In this document: piece by piece, positions 1-9,439 of the stretch
How the letters are laid out: each line of letters opens with the position of its first letter
Numbering within the stretch: position 1 is the stretch's first letter
Program-made: the position numbers and the translations under genes
Assembly: GCA_016705325.1 (NCBI GenBank)
Contig: JADIYJ010000008.1
Coordinates: 124,001-188,000, forward strand
DNA from: Pseudomonadota bacterium
Lineage (GTDB): Bacteria > Pseudomonadota > Gammaproteobacteria > Steroidobacterales > Steroidobacteraceae
Direction: 5' to 3'
DNA length: 64,000 nt
Notes under the pieces: model-generated
What the model saw: the letters and a program-made list of their open reading frames with translations, nothing else
What the model was told of the DNA's origin: nothing
Databases searched by the model: none

Positions 1-57
1 AAGATCAACTGCTACTGTTGGAAGGCCGGCTGACCGATCCGGGGAAGTTGCCGTCGG

Positions 58-1014
58 ATGACGGAGCGCGCTTTCGTCTCCGGCCGGAGCGGTGCTGCGC
101 TCGTCGCAGTGGTGGTGCTTGCAGGCTGTATCGGGACTACCAGGCCACCGGTATCGTCGACTTTGCCTGCAGTGCCGGCGACCGGCCTGCGGGTTTACGC
201 CGTCGGTGACATCGCTGACTGTAGTCACGGCACGCCCGAGGATTCGATGGCTGCCCGCACGTCGCGACTGGTGCCGGACGGCGCGCTGGTGCTCGGTCTC
301 GGTGACATGGCTTATCCGCTGGCCGACGCGCAGACGCTCGCCTCGTGTTACGAGCCAACGTGGGGGACGCACCGTGCGATGACGCTGGCCACGCCCGGCA
401 ACCACGATTACGTGCGTGGCAATGCCGGTGATTTCAGCGAGTACTTCGGTGCCGACCCGTTGCAGGACGGCGGCTTCATTGCGTTCAGCCGCGCGTTGAC
501 CGACGACTGGCGGTTGATTGCGCTCGACAGCAACGTCGATGGCAGTGCGTTGCAGGCGCAGTACGAGTGGCTGGACAAGCTCCTCGCTGAAGCTGCGAAA
601 GCGACTGCGCGGACGCCAGGCTGCCTGCTCGTCATGTGGCATGCGCCGTTGTACTCGTCCGGCATGCACCGGGGTTCGGGTGACAGGATGCGGCCTTTCT
701 GGCAACTGGCCGACCGCCATGGCGCCGACCTGGTGCTGAGCGGGCACGAGCATTTCTACGAACGCTTCGATCCCCTCGATGCGGAAGGGCAGCCGCCGCG
801 CGCCGGCCAGGCGCCGCGGCAGTTTGTCGTCGGCACTGGTGGCGCAAGGCTTTATGGCTTCTGGAAGCCGCCGTACCGCAGCAAAGCGCGTGTGCTCGAA
901 CACGGCGTGCTGCAGCTGTCGCTCGAGCGCGGGCGCTACTCGTGGCGCTTCATCGACGTCGACGGACGCGTGCAGGACGCCGGCGTGGCGCGCTGTCGCA
1001 CGACGGTTAACTAG
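58..1014 (+). CDS. Lipoprotein metallophosphoesterase (purple acid phosphatase-like)
   Basis: Predicted phosphatase of the calcineurin-like superfamily, 318 aa, exported and lipid-anchored. The N-terminus is a short hydrophobic segment ending in the lipobox LAGC (Cys24). The metal-binding motifs follow in family order: GDIADC (Asp51), GDMAY (Asp83), GNHDY (Asn115-His116-Asp117), a WHAPLYSSG block and the C-terminal GHEHFYER block. Together these would bind a di-metal centre acting on phosphomonoesters; the substrate cannot be read from the sequence. The ATG start is chosen because it places the signal peptide correctly. It stands alone, followed by a small hairpin and the AGCS symporter. Confidence 0.85.
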   Translation: MTERAFVSGRSGAALVAVVVLAGCIGTTRPPVSSTLPAVPATGLRVYAVGDIADCSHGTPEDSMAARTSRLVPDGALVLGLGDMAYPLADAQTLASCYEPTWGTHRAMTLATPGNHDYVRGNAGDFSEYFGADPLQDGGFIAFSRALTDDWRLIALDSNVDGSALQAQYEWLDKLLAEAAKATARTPGCLLVMWHAPLYSSGMHRGSGDRMRPFWQLADRHGADLVLSGHEHFYERFDPLDAEGQPPRAGQAPRQFVVGTGGARLYGFWKPPYRSKARVLEHGVLQLSLERGRYSWRFIDVDGRVQDAGVARCRTTVN

Positions 1015-1033
1015 GGTAACGTGCGGCACGCGA

Positions 1034-1051
1034 GGACGGCAGCGACCGTCC
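1034..1051 (+). terminator. Small GC hairpin after the phosphatase gene
   Basis: GGACGG and CCGTCC form a perfect 6-bp stem around a 6-nt loop, 20 bp after the phosphatase stop and before the next gene. There is no clear T-tract, so termination is only a guess. Confidence 0.25.
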
Positions 1052-1076
1052 GGGAATTTCGCGCACAGGGGAGTTC

Positions 1077-2426
1077 ATGACAACGTTCACCGACTGGATC
1101 AACACCCTCGACTCGTTCGTCTGGGGCCCGGCCATGCTGGTGCTGATCCTCGGCACGGGTTTGTATCTGCAGGTGCGGCTCGGCGGCATGCCGGTGCGCA
1201 AGATCGGTGCCGGCCTGCGGGTGGTATGGAGCGGCCGGGGCGGTGACGAAGCCCACGGCGAGGTCAGTCCGTACGCGGCGCTGATGACCTGCCTCGCCGC
1301 GACCATCGGTGTCGGCAACATCGCGGGCGTGGCCACGGCTGTCGCGCTCGGTGGTCCGGGCGCGGTGTTCTGGATGTGGATGACCGCGCTCGTCGGCATG
1401 GCCACCAAGTACGCCGAGGTGTTGCTGGCGGTGCACTTCCGTGAGCGTGACGAGAAGGGCCGATTCGTCGGCGGTCCGATGTACGCCATCCGCAACGGTC
1501 TCGGTCCGCGCTGGGCCTGGCTCGGCACCGCGTTTGCGCTGTTCGGCGGCCTCGCCGGCTTCGGCATCGGCAACATGGTGCAGTCGAACAGCATCGCGGC
1601 CGCGATGCAGGGGTCGTTCGGCACCACCCCGCTGATGACGGGCATCGTGCTTGCGCTCATCACCGGCGCTGTCATCCTGGGCGGCATCAAGCGCATCGCC
1701 TCGGTGGCGAACTGGCTCGTCCCGTTCATGGCGATCGGGTACGTGGCTGCGGCGATGATCGTGCTGGCCTACCACTGGCAGTCGATCCCGGGCGCCTTTG
1801 CGCTCATTTTCTCGACAGCCTTCACCGGTACCGCGGCGGTCGGTGGCTTCGCCGGCGCGGCGATGATGGCTGCGATCCGCTACGGTGTGGCACGCGGCAT
1901 CTTCTCGAACGAGGCCGGTCTCGGCACGGCCGGCATCGCGCAGGCAGCGGGCATGAGCAACGATCCCGTTCGCAGCGGCCTGATCGGCATGATGGGCACG
2001 TTTTTCGACACCCTCGTGGTCTGCACGATGACGGGTCTTGCGATCGTGGTCTCGGGCGCCTGGCAATCCGGCAAGACGGGTGCCGCACTCACGCAAGCCG
2101 CGTTCCAGTCGGCGATGCCTGGTAGCGGCGGCGAACTCGTCGCTGTCGCGCTGGGTATTTTCGCGCTCACGACCATCCTCGGCTGGGCCTACTACGGCGA
2201 ACGCTGCTGGCAGTACCTGGTGGGCGACTGGACGATCATGCCGTACCGCATCGTGTGGACGATCATGGTGTTCTTCGGTGCGGTGACGCAGCTCGACCTG
2301 GCGTGGACCATCGCCGACACGCTCAATGCACTGATGGCGATTCCGAACCTGATCGCGCTGCTGGCACTGTCGCCGGTCGTCGTGCAACTGACGCGCGCAG
2401 GGCTGGCCAGGGCCTTGCAGGACTGA
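1077..2426 (+). CDS. Alanine/glycine:cation symporter (AGCS family)
   Basis: Sodium- or proton-coupled amino-acid importer in the inner membrane, 449 aa, the usual AGCS length. The N-terminal block with GPAMLVLILGTGLYLQVRLG and the later stretches TIGVGNIAGVATAVALGGPG and FSNEAGLGTAGIAQA are typical of the family, and about ten to eleven hydrophobic helices cover the protein. Substrate choice (alanine, glycine or another small amino acid) is not decidable here. The ATG is preceded by the purine-rich AGGGGAG. The gene ends 3 bp before the convergent gamma-glutamyltransferase, which could supply amino acids for uptake. Confidence 0.93.
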   Translation: MTTFTDWINTLDSFVWGPAMLVLILGTGLYLQVRLGGMPVRKIGAGLRVVWSGRGGDEAHGEVSPYAALMTCLAATIGVGNIAGVATAVALGGPGAVFWMWMTALVGMATKYAEVLLAVHFRERDEKGRFVGGPMYAIRNGLGPRWAWLGTAFALFGGLAGFGIGNMVQSNSIAAAMQGSFGTTPLMTGIVLALITGAVILGGIKRIASVANWLVPFMAIGYVAAAMIVLAYHWQSIPGAFALIFSTAFTGTAAVGGFAGAAMMAAIRYGVARGIFSNEAGLGTAGIAQAAGMSNDPVRSGLIGMMGTFFDTLVVCTMTGLAIVVSGAWQSGKTGAALTQAAFQSAMPGSGGELVAVALGIFALTTILGWAYYGERCWQYLVGDWTIMPYRIVWTIMVFFGAVTQLDLAWTIADTLNALMAIPNLIALLALSPVVVQLTRAGLARALQD

Positions 2427-2429
2427 CAG

Positions 2430-4220
2430 CTACTGCGGCCTCCAGACTCCCTCGCGTCGCGGATCGGCACCGGTCTCGAACAGCGGCGGGTTGCCACGCA
2501 CGGCCACGCCGTGCAGGCCGGATTCTTCGCCTCGCCCCGACTTCAGTGCGACACCTTTTGCCGCCAGCTGCGCTGCCAGCGCCGCAGAAATTCGCGGCAT
2601 CTCGCCGTAGAAATCGGCGCCGCGCGCGATCAGGTTGGGAAGGTTGATCGCGTCCTGCAGCGGCAGGTCCCAGGCCAGCAGTCCGATCAGCACCTTGGCG
2701 TTGTAAGCGAGGATGGCTGACCCGCCCGGCGAGCCGACCGCGGCCACGAATGCGCCGTCTGCCTTGCGCAGCACGATCGCCGGCGACATCGACGAACGAG
2801 GCCGTTTGCCGCCCGCGACGGCGTTCGCCACCGGGCGACCGGCCGCGTCGACGGCCGTGAAGGAGAAGTCCGTGAGCTGGTTGTTCAGGAAGAACCCGCC
2901 AACCGCGCGTCCCGAGCCGAACAATGACTCCACCGAGGTGGTCATCGAGATTACGTCGCCCCGGTCGTCGACGATGACGAAGTGGCTCGTGCCCGGCACC
3001 TCGTCCGTCGCATCGAATCCCGAGCGCGTCATCACGGCACCGGGCGGAGTACCTGCGTCGGGAGTGCCTGCAACCGCGCGTTCGCCGATCAGCTGCGCGC
3101 GGTTGTCGAGATAGCCCTGGTCGAGCATGCCTTCGACGGGGACGGCGACGAACCGCGGATCGGCCACGTAACGATCGCGATCGGCATACATCAGCCGGCT
3201 CGCCTCGGCGAACAGCAGCCACGCCTGCGGATCCATCGGTCCACGCGACGCAATGTCCGTGCGTTCGAGCAATCCCAGCACTTCGAGCACGCCGACACCG
3301 CTCGATGGTGGCGGTGGCACGCAGACCACGTAGATGCGGAACGTGCGGCACAAGGGCTGCACTTCGGCGGGGCGAAAGGCCGCCATGTCCTGCAGCGTCA
3401 ACGTGCCGGGGCGGGGCCCGGCGTGCGTGCGCGCGACGATCTGTGCCGCGAGCTCGCCTTCGAGCAATGCACGCGGTCCGCGCGCGGCGATCGTGCGCAG
3501 TGTTTCCGCGTAGGCCGGGTTGCGCAGCGTGTCGCCTGCCTGCACGATCGTGCCGTCGGGTTTGGAGAACAGCACGCGTGCGTCCGGCAACGTCGCCTGG
3601 GCGAACGTGCTGTTGGCGAATCTTCCAAGTCGCTGCGGCACGACGAAACCCTGGTCGGCCGCGCGGATCGGCGCGTCGAACAATGACTGCCATGGCAACC
3701 GGCCATGCTTCGAGTGCACGAGGCCCAGCATCGCGACGGCGCCCGGCACGCCCGTCGAGCGTCCGCTGGTGACCGCATCCTGATAGGACAGGGGCACGCC
3801 TTGCTCGTCCAGGAACATGCCGGGCGTCGCGCCCGCCGGGGCGGTCTCACGGCCATCGAACGCCGTGATCGCGCCGGTTTGCGCATCGTAGTAGAGCAGG
3901 AAGGCGCCCCCGCCGAGGCCCGAACTCTGCGGCTCGACGAGACCCAGCGCCGACTGCACGGCAACCGCGGCATCGGCGGCACCGCCGCCGGCACGCAGGA
4001 CTTCGAGCCCCGCCTCGACGGCGATAGGATTCGCGGCGGCCACGCCTGGTGTCAGCCGGGGACGCGGAGCCGATACCGACGGCGAAGCAGCCGGTTCGTG
4101 TGCCGCGCCGGCATCGGTGGGGGCTGGCGGCGCATGGCGGCATCCGGCAGCACCCAGGGTGAACAGGGCGAGCAGGGCGAAAGGCGCGCCGCGGGCATGG
4201 CGGCGGTCGAAGTTGGGCAT
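2430..4220 (-). CDS. ggt: Gamma-glutamyltransferase, lipoprotein-type
   Basis: Ntn hydrolase that cleaves gamma-glutamyl bonds (glutathione and related peptides) in the periplasm, 596 aa from the chosen start. The ATG at 4220 gives a signal peptide ending in GAAGC, a weak lipobox; a longer frame to 4304 has a meaningless leader. The expected autocleavage/nucleophile Thr is Thr411 in the GTSHF motif, starting the small subunit. SSMSPAIV and GSPGGSAI correspond to the family's substrate-binding and glycine-rich blocks. Divergent from a secreted amidohydrolase 71 bp away, with which it may share a promoter region. Confidence 0.93.
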   Translation of the reverse strand: MPNFDRRHARGAPFALLALFTLGAAGCRHAPPAPTDAGAAHEPAASPSVSAPRPRLTPGVAAANPIAVEAGLEVLRAGGGAADAAVAVQSALGLVEPQSSGLGGGAFLLYYDAQTGAITAFDGRETAPAGATPGMFLDEQGVPLSYQDAVTSGRSTGVPGAVAMLGLVHSKHGRLPWQSLFDAPIRAADQGFVVPQRLGRFANSTFAQATLPDARVLFSKPDGTIVQAGDTLRNPAYAETLRTIAARGPRALLEGELAAQIVARTHAGPRPGTLTLQDMAAFRPAEVQPLCRTFRIYVVCVPPPPSSGVGVLEVLGLLERTDIASRGPMDPQAWLLFAEASRLMYADRDRYVADPRFVAVPVEGMLDQGYLDNRAQLIGERAVAGTPDAGTPPGAVMTRSGFDATDEVPGTSHFVIVDDRGDVISMTTSVESLFGSGRAVGGFFLNNQLTDFSFTAVDAAGRPVANAVAGGKRPRSSMSPAIVLRKADGAFVAAVGSPGGSAILAYNAKVLIGLLAWDLPLQDAINLPNLIARGADFYGEMPRISAALAAQLAAKGVALKSGRGEESGLHGVAVRGNPPLFETGADPRREGVWRPQ

Positions 4221-4291
4221 GTTGGTGAGGGCATGGACGCTGCGAGGGCACCGACAATAGACTGTCCGGCCTCCAGCCGTCGAGACTGCCC

Positions 4292-5656
4292 GTGCACCAC
4301 ACACCGACCCCGCTTCGCACCCTGTTCATCAGCCTGATTGCCGCAGCGGCGGCGGGCCCCGTCTGGGCGGCCGATCCGCCGCCGAATGCGGCTGCAGGCG
4401 CCAAGACGACACCGCAGACCATCGTCGTGGTCCATGCCGGGCGGCTGCTCGATCACCCGGGCAGGGCGCCGCGTGGGCCGAGCACGATCGTCATCCGTGA
4501 CGGGCGCATCGGCGAGGTGCTTGATGGATTCATCGACGTGCCGGGCAGTCAGCGCATCGTCGACCAGCGCACGCGATTCGTGCTGCCGGGACTGATCGAC
4601 AGTCACGTGCACCTGGTCTCGGACACGGGCGGACAGCTGGGACAACTCGAGGACGTGCAGGCGGAGGATGCCGAGCTCGCATACAACGCGCTCGCCAATG
4701 CACACAAGACGCTGCGCGCCGGCTTCACCACGGTGCGCAACCTCGGCGACGGCAACGGCGTCACGCTCGCGCTGCGGGACGCGATCCGCGCGGGCAAGGT
4801 GGTGGGGCCGAACATCGTCGACGCGGGGCGGTCGATTTCGACGACCTCAGGGCACATGGACGCCGCGCTCGGCTACCGCGAGGATTTCCGCGAAACGCTG
4901 CACGCGCACGACAACCTGTGCGACAGCGTGGAGTCCTGTCGCCGCGCCGTGCGGATCCAGGTCGGTCGCGGCGTGGACGTGATCAAGATCGCCACGACCG
5001 GTGGCGTCAACAGCCAGGTCGGCGCCGGGCTTGGCCAGCAGATGTTCGATGATGAAGCGCGCGCGATCGTCGAAACCGCAAGACTGTATGGCAAGAAAGT
5101 CGCGGTGCATGCGCACGGTGCGGACGGCATCAGGGTCGCGCTCAGGGCCGGCGTCGATTCCATCGAGCACGGCACGATGCTCGACGATGAATGCATCGCC
5201 CTGATGGTGAAGGCGGGCACCTATTACGTGCCGACGCTGTCCACCGTGAATGGCTACGTCGAGCGGCTCGCCGCGAACCCCGGTGCATACTCGCCGCAGG
5301 TGCGGGCGAAGGTCGAGTGGCGCATCCGGGTGACCGGTGAATCGTTGCGTAAGGCCGTGCCCAGGGGTGTCAAGATCGCCTTTGGCACCGACGCGGGCGT
5401 GAGCAAGCACGGCCGCAACGCCGATGAATTCGAATTGATGGTCAAGTACGGGATGACACCGGCCTCGGCGTTGCAGGCGGCCACCGTCATCGCCGCGGAC
5501 CTGCTCGGCCTGCAGGCGGAGGTGGGTACGATCGAGCCGGGCAAGCGGGCGGACCTCGTCGCCGTCGATGGCGATCCGCTCAGCGACATCACCGTGCTGA
5601 AGCGCGTGCCGTTCGTCATGAAGGACGGTGTTGAGTTCAAGGACGGTTCTGGCTGA
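4292..5656 (+). CDS. Secreted amidohydrolase, imidazolonepropionase/prolidase-like (COG1228)
   Basis: Metal-dependent hydrolase of the amidohydrolase superfamily, 454 aa, starting at GTG with a signal peptide ending near GPVWA. Metal-site motifs are visible in order: IDSHVHL (His105, His107), the Lys-containing VIKIATTGGV, VAVHAHG, SIEHGTMLDDE and FGTDAGV. Relatives include Xaa-Pro dipeptidases and other amide hydrolases; the exact substrate is unknown. It is clearly paralogous to the protein at 6363-7667, which shares every motif. Its neighbours suggest work on peptides or amino-acid derivatives outside the cytoplasm. Confidence 0.85.
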   Translation: MHHTPTPLRTLFISLIAAAAAGPVWAADPPPNAAAGAKTTPQTIVVVHAGRLLDHPGRAPRGPSTIVIRDGRIGEVLDGFIDVPGSQRIVDQRTRFVLPGLIDSHVHLVSDTGGQLGQLEDVQAEDAELAYNALANAHKTLRAGFTTVRNLGDGNGVTLALRDAIRAGKVVGPNIVDAGRSISTTSGHMDAALGYREDFRETLHAHDNLCDSVESCRRAVRIQVGRGVDVIKIATTGGVNSQVGAGLGQQMFDDEARAIVETARLYGKKVAVHAHGADGIRVALRAGVDSIEHGTMLDDECIALMVKAGTYYVPTLSTVNGYVERLAANPGAYSPQVRAKVEWRIRVTGESLRKAVPRGVKIAFGTDAGVSKHGRNADEFELMVKYGMTPASALQAATVIAADLLGLQAEVGTIEPGKRADLVAVDGDPLSDITVLKRVPFVMKDGVEFKDGSG

Positions 5657-5665
5657 GACGCGGCC

Positions 5666-6322
5666 ATGGGCAAGCGCGCAACCCCGTTTGTGCAATCACT
5701 GCCGTTTTCGGAGGCGTGCGAACGCAACAAGGGCCCGATCCTCGAGGTGCTGCAACGCTGGCTCGGCCACCAGGCCGGCCTGGTGCTCGAAGTCGGCGCC
5801 GGCACGGGGCAGCACGCGGTCCACTTCGCGCGTCACCTGCCGCGACTCAGCTGGCAGCCAACCGAGCAACTCGAGCACCTGGCGGCGCTCACGGCGCGCA
5901 TCGAGGTGGAAGGTTCCTGCAACCTGCTCGCTCCGCTCGAACTGGACGTCGAGCGCGCGACCTGGCCCTGCGGTGTGGACAGCGTCGATGCGATCTTCAC
6001 TGCCAACACGCTGCACATCGTGTCGTGGCCGCAGGTGCAGGCGCTGTTCCGGGGTGTCGGACGCGTGCTGCGTGACGAGGGCCTGCTGATCGTCTACGGG
6101 CCGTTCCGTTACGGCGGGCAGTTTACTTCGCACAGCAATGCAGTCTTCGACGACGCGCTGCGCCAGCGGGACCCGTTGAGCGGAATCCGCGATTTCGAGG
6201 CAGTCGACGCGCTGGCGGCGGCCCAGGGCCTGGGCCTGGTCGAGGACTGCGCCATGCCGGCCAACAACCAGACCCTCGTCTGGCGGCGGTATGGGCCGGC
6301 CGCACGACGTGGATCCATTTGA
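5666..6322 (+). CDS. DUF938 family class I SAM-dependent methyltransferase-like protein
   Basis: Predicted cytoplasmic 218-aa methyltransferase-fold protein of the DUF938 family. It opens with the family's SEACERNKGPIL segment, followed by the SAM-binding glycine motif VLEVGAGTGQHAVHFA and the ANTLHIVSW acidic/aromatic block. The C-terminal LVWRRYG is also typical. No substrate is known for the family. It lies 9 bp after one secreted amidohydrolase and 40 bp before its paralogue on the same strand, so the three are probably co-transcribed. Confidence 0.85.
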   Translation: MGKRATPFVQSLPFSEACERNKGPILEVLQRWLGHQAGLVLEVGAGTGQHAVHFARHLPRLSWQPTEQLEHLAALTARIEVEGSCNLLAPLELDVERATWPCGVDSVDAIFTANTLHIVSWPQVQALFRGVGRVLRDEGLLIVYGPFRYGGQFTSHSNAVFDDALRQRDPLSGIRDFEAVDALAAAQGLGLVEDCAMPANNQTLVWRRYGPAARRGSI

Positions 6323-6362
6323 TTAGAATCGCGGGCTTTACATCGAACCGAGGAACAGGCCC

Positions 6363-7667
6363 ATGCGTCGATCGATCACTCCTTTGCTGGCCATTCTCGT
6401 CCTCGTGACCGCAAGCGAAGCTGGCGCGGCGACATCGATGGCCCTGCAATGCGGCAACCTGTTCGATTCGAAAGCGGCGCGCCTGGTCGGTGAGCATACG
6501 ATCATCGCGGGCGTGGATGGACGCATCCAGGCCGTGTTGCCGGGCAAGGCGACTGCGCCTGGAGCCACCGTGCACGACCTGTCGGGTCAGACCTGCATGC
6601 CGGGCTGGATCGACCTGCACGTTCACCTGGGCCAGGAATCGAACCCGAAGGCGTACGAGGAAAGCTTCCGCCTCGACGACATCGACTTCGGCTATCGCGC
6701 GCTGGCCTACGCCGATCGCACGCTGAAGGCCGGCTTCACCACGGTGCGCGACCTCGGCGGCGATGTGACGCCACACCTGCGCGACGCGATCAACCAGGGT
6801 TATGTGCAGGGTCCACGGATCTACGCAGCCGGCAAGTCGATCGCAACCACCGGGGGGCATGGCGACCCGCGCAACGGGCTCAATGCGGAGCTGGCGCACC
6901 TGATGGGCCCGCCCGGGCCGACCGACGGCGTCATCAACAGCGTCGACGACGCACGGCAGGCCGTGCGCCAGCGCTACAAGGACGGCTCCGACGTGATCAA
7001 GATCACCGCGACAGGCGGCGTGCTGAGTTACGCGAAGAGCGGTGACGCACCGCAGTTCACCGTCGACGAAGTGCAGGCGGTCGTGGCGACCGCGCAGGAC
7101 TATGGCTACAAGGTCGCGGCACACGCGCACGGCAAGGAAGGCATTCGTCGCGCGGTCGAAGGCGGCGTGACGTCGATCGAGCACGGTACCTACATGGACG
7201 ACGAGATCATGGCACTGATGAAGAAGCACGGCACGTGGTACGTGCCGACGATCTCGGCGGGCAAATTCGTCGCAGAAAAGGCTGCGATCGACGGCTACTA
7301 CCCCGAGATCATCCGGGCAAAAGCCGCGCGCATCGGCAGCCAGATCCAGGACACGTTCGCGAAAGCCTACAAGGCCGGCGTGAAGATCGGTTTCGGCACC
7401 GATCAGGGTGTCGCGCCGCATGGACAGAACGCCAGGGAATTCGGTTACATGGTCGAGGCCGGCATGCCGGCGGCCGAGGCCATCCAGGCCGCGACCTACA
7501 ACGCAGCCGAAGTCCTGGGTGCACCTGACCTGGGGCAGCTGGCCCGGGGATTCCGGTCCGACGTGGTCGCCGTTGCAGGCAACCCGCTCGACGACATCGC
7601 GCTCACCGGCAAGGTGAGTTTCGTGATGAAAGACGGCGTCGTCTACCTGGGCGGCGGCACTCAGTAA
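6363..7667 (+). CDS. Secreted amidohydrolase, paralogue of the 4292 gene
   Basis: 434-aa amidohydrolase with a signal peptide ending at SEAGAA. Metal motifs: GWIDLHVHLG (His86, His88), VIKITATGGVLS, VAAHAHGKEG, SIEHGTYMDDE and FGTDQGV. The order and wording match the upstream paralogue closely, indicating tandem duplication with the DUF938 gene retained between the copies. It differs from the first copy in the loop after the HxH motif (QESNPKAYEESF) and around residue 180 (LAHLMGPPGPTDG), so substrate range may have diverged. Probable periplasmic peptidase or amidase of the prolidase-like group. Confidence 0.85.
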   Translation: MRRSITPLLAILVLVTASEAGAATSMALQCGNLFDSKAARLVGEHTIIAGVDGRIQAVLPGKATAPGATVHDLSGQTCMPGWIDLHVHLGQESNPKAYEESFRLDDIDFGYRALAYADRTLKAGFTTVRDLGGDVTPHLRDAINQGYVQGPRIYAAGKSIATTGGHGDPRNGLNAELAHLMGPPGPTDGVINSVDDARQAVRQRYKDGSDVIKITATGGVLSYAKSGDAPQFTVDEVQAVVATAQDYGYKVAAHAHGKEGIRRAVEGGVTSIEHGTYMDDEIMALMKKHGTWYVPTISAGKFVAEKAAIDGYYPEIIRAKAARIGSQIQDTFAKAYKAGVKIGFGTDQGVAPHGQNAREFGYMVEAGMPAAEAIQAATYNAAEVLGAPDLGQLARGFRSDVVAVAGNPLDDIALTGKVSFVMKDGVVYLGGGTQ

Positions 7668-7709
7668 AACTCGTGCCGCCGTCGGTCACCGTGCAGCTCA
7701 CGACTCGCG

Positions 7710-9356
7710 TCAGTAGCGCGGGTCGTACATCTCCGCGCGGATTGCCTGCTCGAGGTCCTCGGGTCGCTCGATCGAGGCGAGCCCGTCGCGCAAGGCGATC
7801 TCCGCGACGTCCACGGCGATGCGTGCCGACACGTCGCGCACGGTACTGAGCGGCGGGAACAGGCTGCCCTGGTCCAGGTCGGCCTGCGTCGTGCACCGCG
7901 CCAGCGTGCGCGCGGCCGCCAGGAACATCGTGTCGGTGACACGAGTGGCGCCGACGACCACGAGCGCGAGACCCAACCCCGGGAAGATGTACGAATTGTT
8001 GCCCTGCCTGGGGACGAAATGCCGGCCGTCCGGCAACGTCACCGCGTCGAATGGACTGCCCGAGGCATAGAGCGCCCGGCCGTCCGACCATGCGTAGGCC
8101 TGCTGTGCCGTGCATTCGGCCTTCGAGGTCGGGTTCGACAGTGCGAAAATGACCGGCCGCTGATTGATGCGCGACATCTCGCGCACCACTTCCTCGGTGA
8201 ACGTCCCAGGCACGGCGCCCACGCCGATGATGGCCGTCGGCCGCAGCGATTTCACCGCGCCGATGAAGTCGCTGACCGGCGCATGTGCGTGTGCATAGGG
8301 TCGCTTGTGTTCGGCGAGTTCGCCGCGGCTCGCCACCACGAGACCTTTCGAATCGACCATCCAGCAGCGCGCGCGCGCGGCGGCTTCGTCGGTCCCGTCC
8401 TCGATCATGGCGTTCACCAGCAGGTCAGAGATGCCCGTGGCCGCTTCGCCGGCGCCGAGGCACAGGAAGGTCTGTTCGGACATCGGCTTGCCCGTGACGC
8501 GCAGTGCGGACAGGATGCCGGCGACGGCCACCGAGGCCGTGCCCTGGATGTCGTCGTTGAAGCAACTCACCCGGTCGCGGTAACGGCGCAGCAGGCGGAA
8601 CGCGTTGTGATTGGCGAAGTCCTCGAACTGCACGATCACGCCAGGAAACACTTCCTGCGTGGCGACGATGAACTCCTCGACCAGCTCGTCGTAGGCCTCG
8701 CCGGTGAGGCGGCGCTGGCGCAGGCCGAGGTACAGGGGATCTTCGAGCAGCGCTTCGTTGTTGGTGCCGACGTCGAGCATGATCGGCAGGCATTTCCACG
8801 GATGCAGGCCCGCGCAGCCTGTGTACAGCGAAAGCTTGCCGATTGGAATACCCATGCCGTTGGCGCCGAGATCGCCGAGCCCCAGGATGCGTTCACCGTC
8901 GGTGACGACGATCATCGCCGCCTCCCGGTGCGGCCAGTTGCGCATGACCTGCGAGATGCGTCCGCGATCGGCGGCGGAGATGAAGAGTCCGCGGGGCCTG
9001 CGGTAGATGTGGCCGAACTGCTGGCAGGCCAGTCCGACCGTCGGCGTGTAGATGATGGGCATCATCATGTCGGCGTGATCCATCACGACGCGGAAGAAGA
9101 GCGCTTCGTTCCGGTCGAGCAGGCTCGACAACATGATGTACTTCGACAGCGGCGTCTTGAGCCGGTGAAAGTTTTCGAGCACGCGCGCGAGCTGCTCGTC
9201 CTGGGTGGCCACGTGGGGTGGCAACAGGCCGCGCAGGCCGAGCACGTCGCGCTCCTGGTCGCTGAAGGCGGTGCCCTTGTTGAGGGTCGGGTCACGCAGC
9301 AGCGCAGTGCCGCGCGGGTACCATTCGGGCAGGGGAGGGAGTGAGCGTTTCGGCAT
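7710..9356 (-). CDS. maeA: NAD-dependent malic enzyme
   Basis: Oxidative decarboxylation of malate to pyruvate with NAD+, cytoplasmic, 548 aa, typical of the long bacterial/eukaryotic-type malic enzymes. The N-terminal domain carries MPIIYTPTVGLACQQFGHIY, and VTDGERILGLGDLGANGMGI precedes the metal-binding VQFEDFANHNAF and FNDDIQGTASV blocks. The Rossmann part has FLCLGAGEAATGI and the C-terminal part has FALSNPTSKAECT. NAD rather than NADP preference is inferred from the family. It stands alone, convergent with the amidohydrolase operon. Confidence 0.94.
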   Translation of the reverse strand: MPKRSLPPLPEWYPRGTALLRDPTLNKGTAFSDQERDVLGLRGLLPPHVATQDEQLARVLENFHRLKTPLSKYIMLSSLLDRNEALFFRVVMDHADMMMPIIYTPTVGLACQQFGHIYRRPRGLFISAADRGRISQVMRNWPHREAAMIVVTDGERILGLGDLGANGMGIPIGKLSLYTGCAGLHPWKCLPIMLDVGTNNEALLEDPLYLGLRQRRLTGEAYDELVEEFIVATQEVFPGVIVQFEDFANHNAFRLLRRYRDRVSCFNDDIQGTASVAVAGILSALRVTGKPMSEQTFLCLGAGEAATGISDLLVNAMIEDGTDEAAARARCWMVDSKGLVVASRGELAEHKRPYAHAHAPVSDFIGAVKSLRPTAIIGVGAVPGTFTEEVVREMSRINQRPVIFALSNPTSKAECTAQQAYAWSDGRALYASGSPFDAVTLPDGRHFVPRQGNNSYIFPGLGLALVVVGATRVTDTMFLAAARTLARCTTQADLDQGSLFPPLSTVRDVSARIAVDVAEIALRDGLASIERPEDLEQAIRAEMYDPRY

Positions 9357-9439
9357 CGGCGTGTCCGTGGTTCAGACACGCGCGATGCTAGTGGGCGCGC
9401 CGCGTCCGTCAACGCGGAAAAGTCCCTAGGGCGTCCGCC

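Noticed and set aside
1..33. Possible C-terminal tail of an upstream gene (frame 1, ending TGA at 31-33)
   Set aside because: Only ten codons are visible, too short to support a gene call.
1011..2387. 458-codon minus-strand frame opposite the AGCS symporter
   Set aside because: Shadow of the symporter; no family resemblance.
2323..3693. 456-codon minus-strand frame within the GGT gene, in another phase
   Set aside because: Arg/Ala-rich out-of-phase reading of the same strand; GGT itself carries all motifs.
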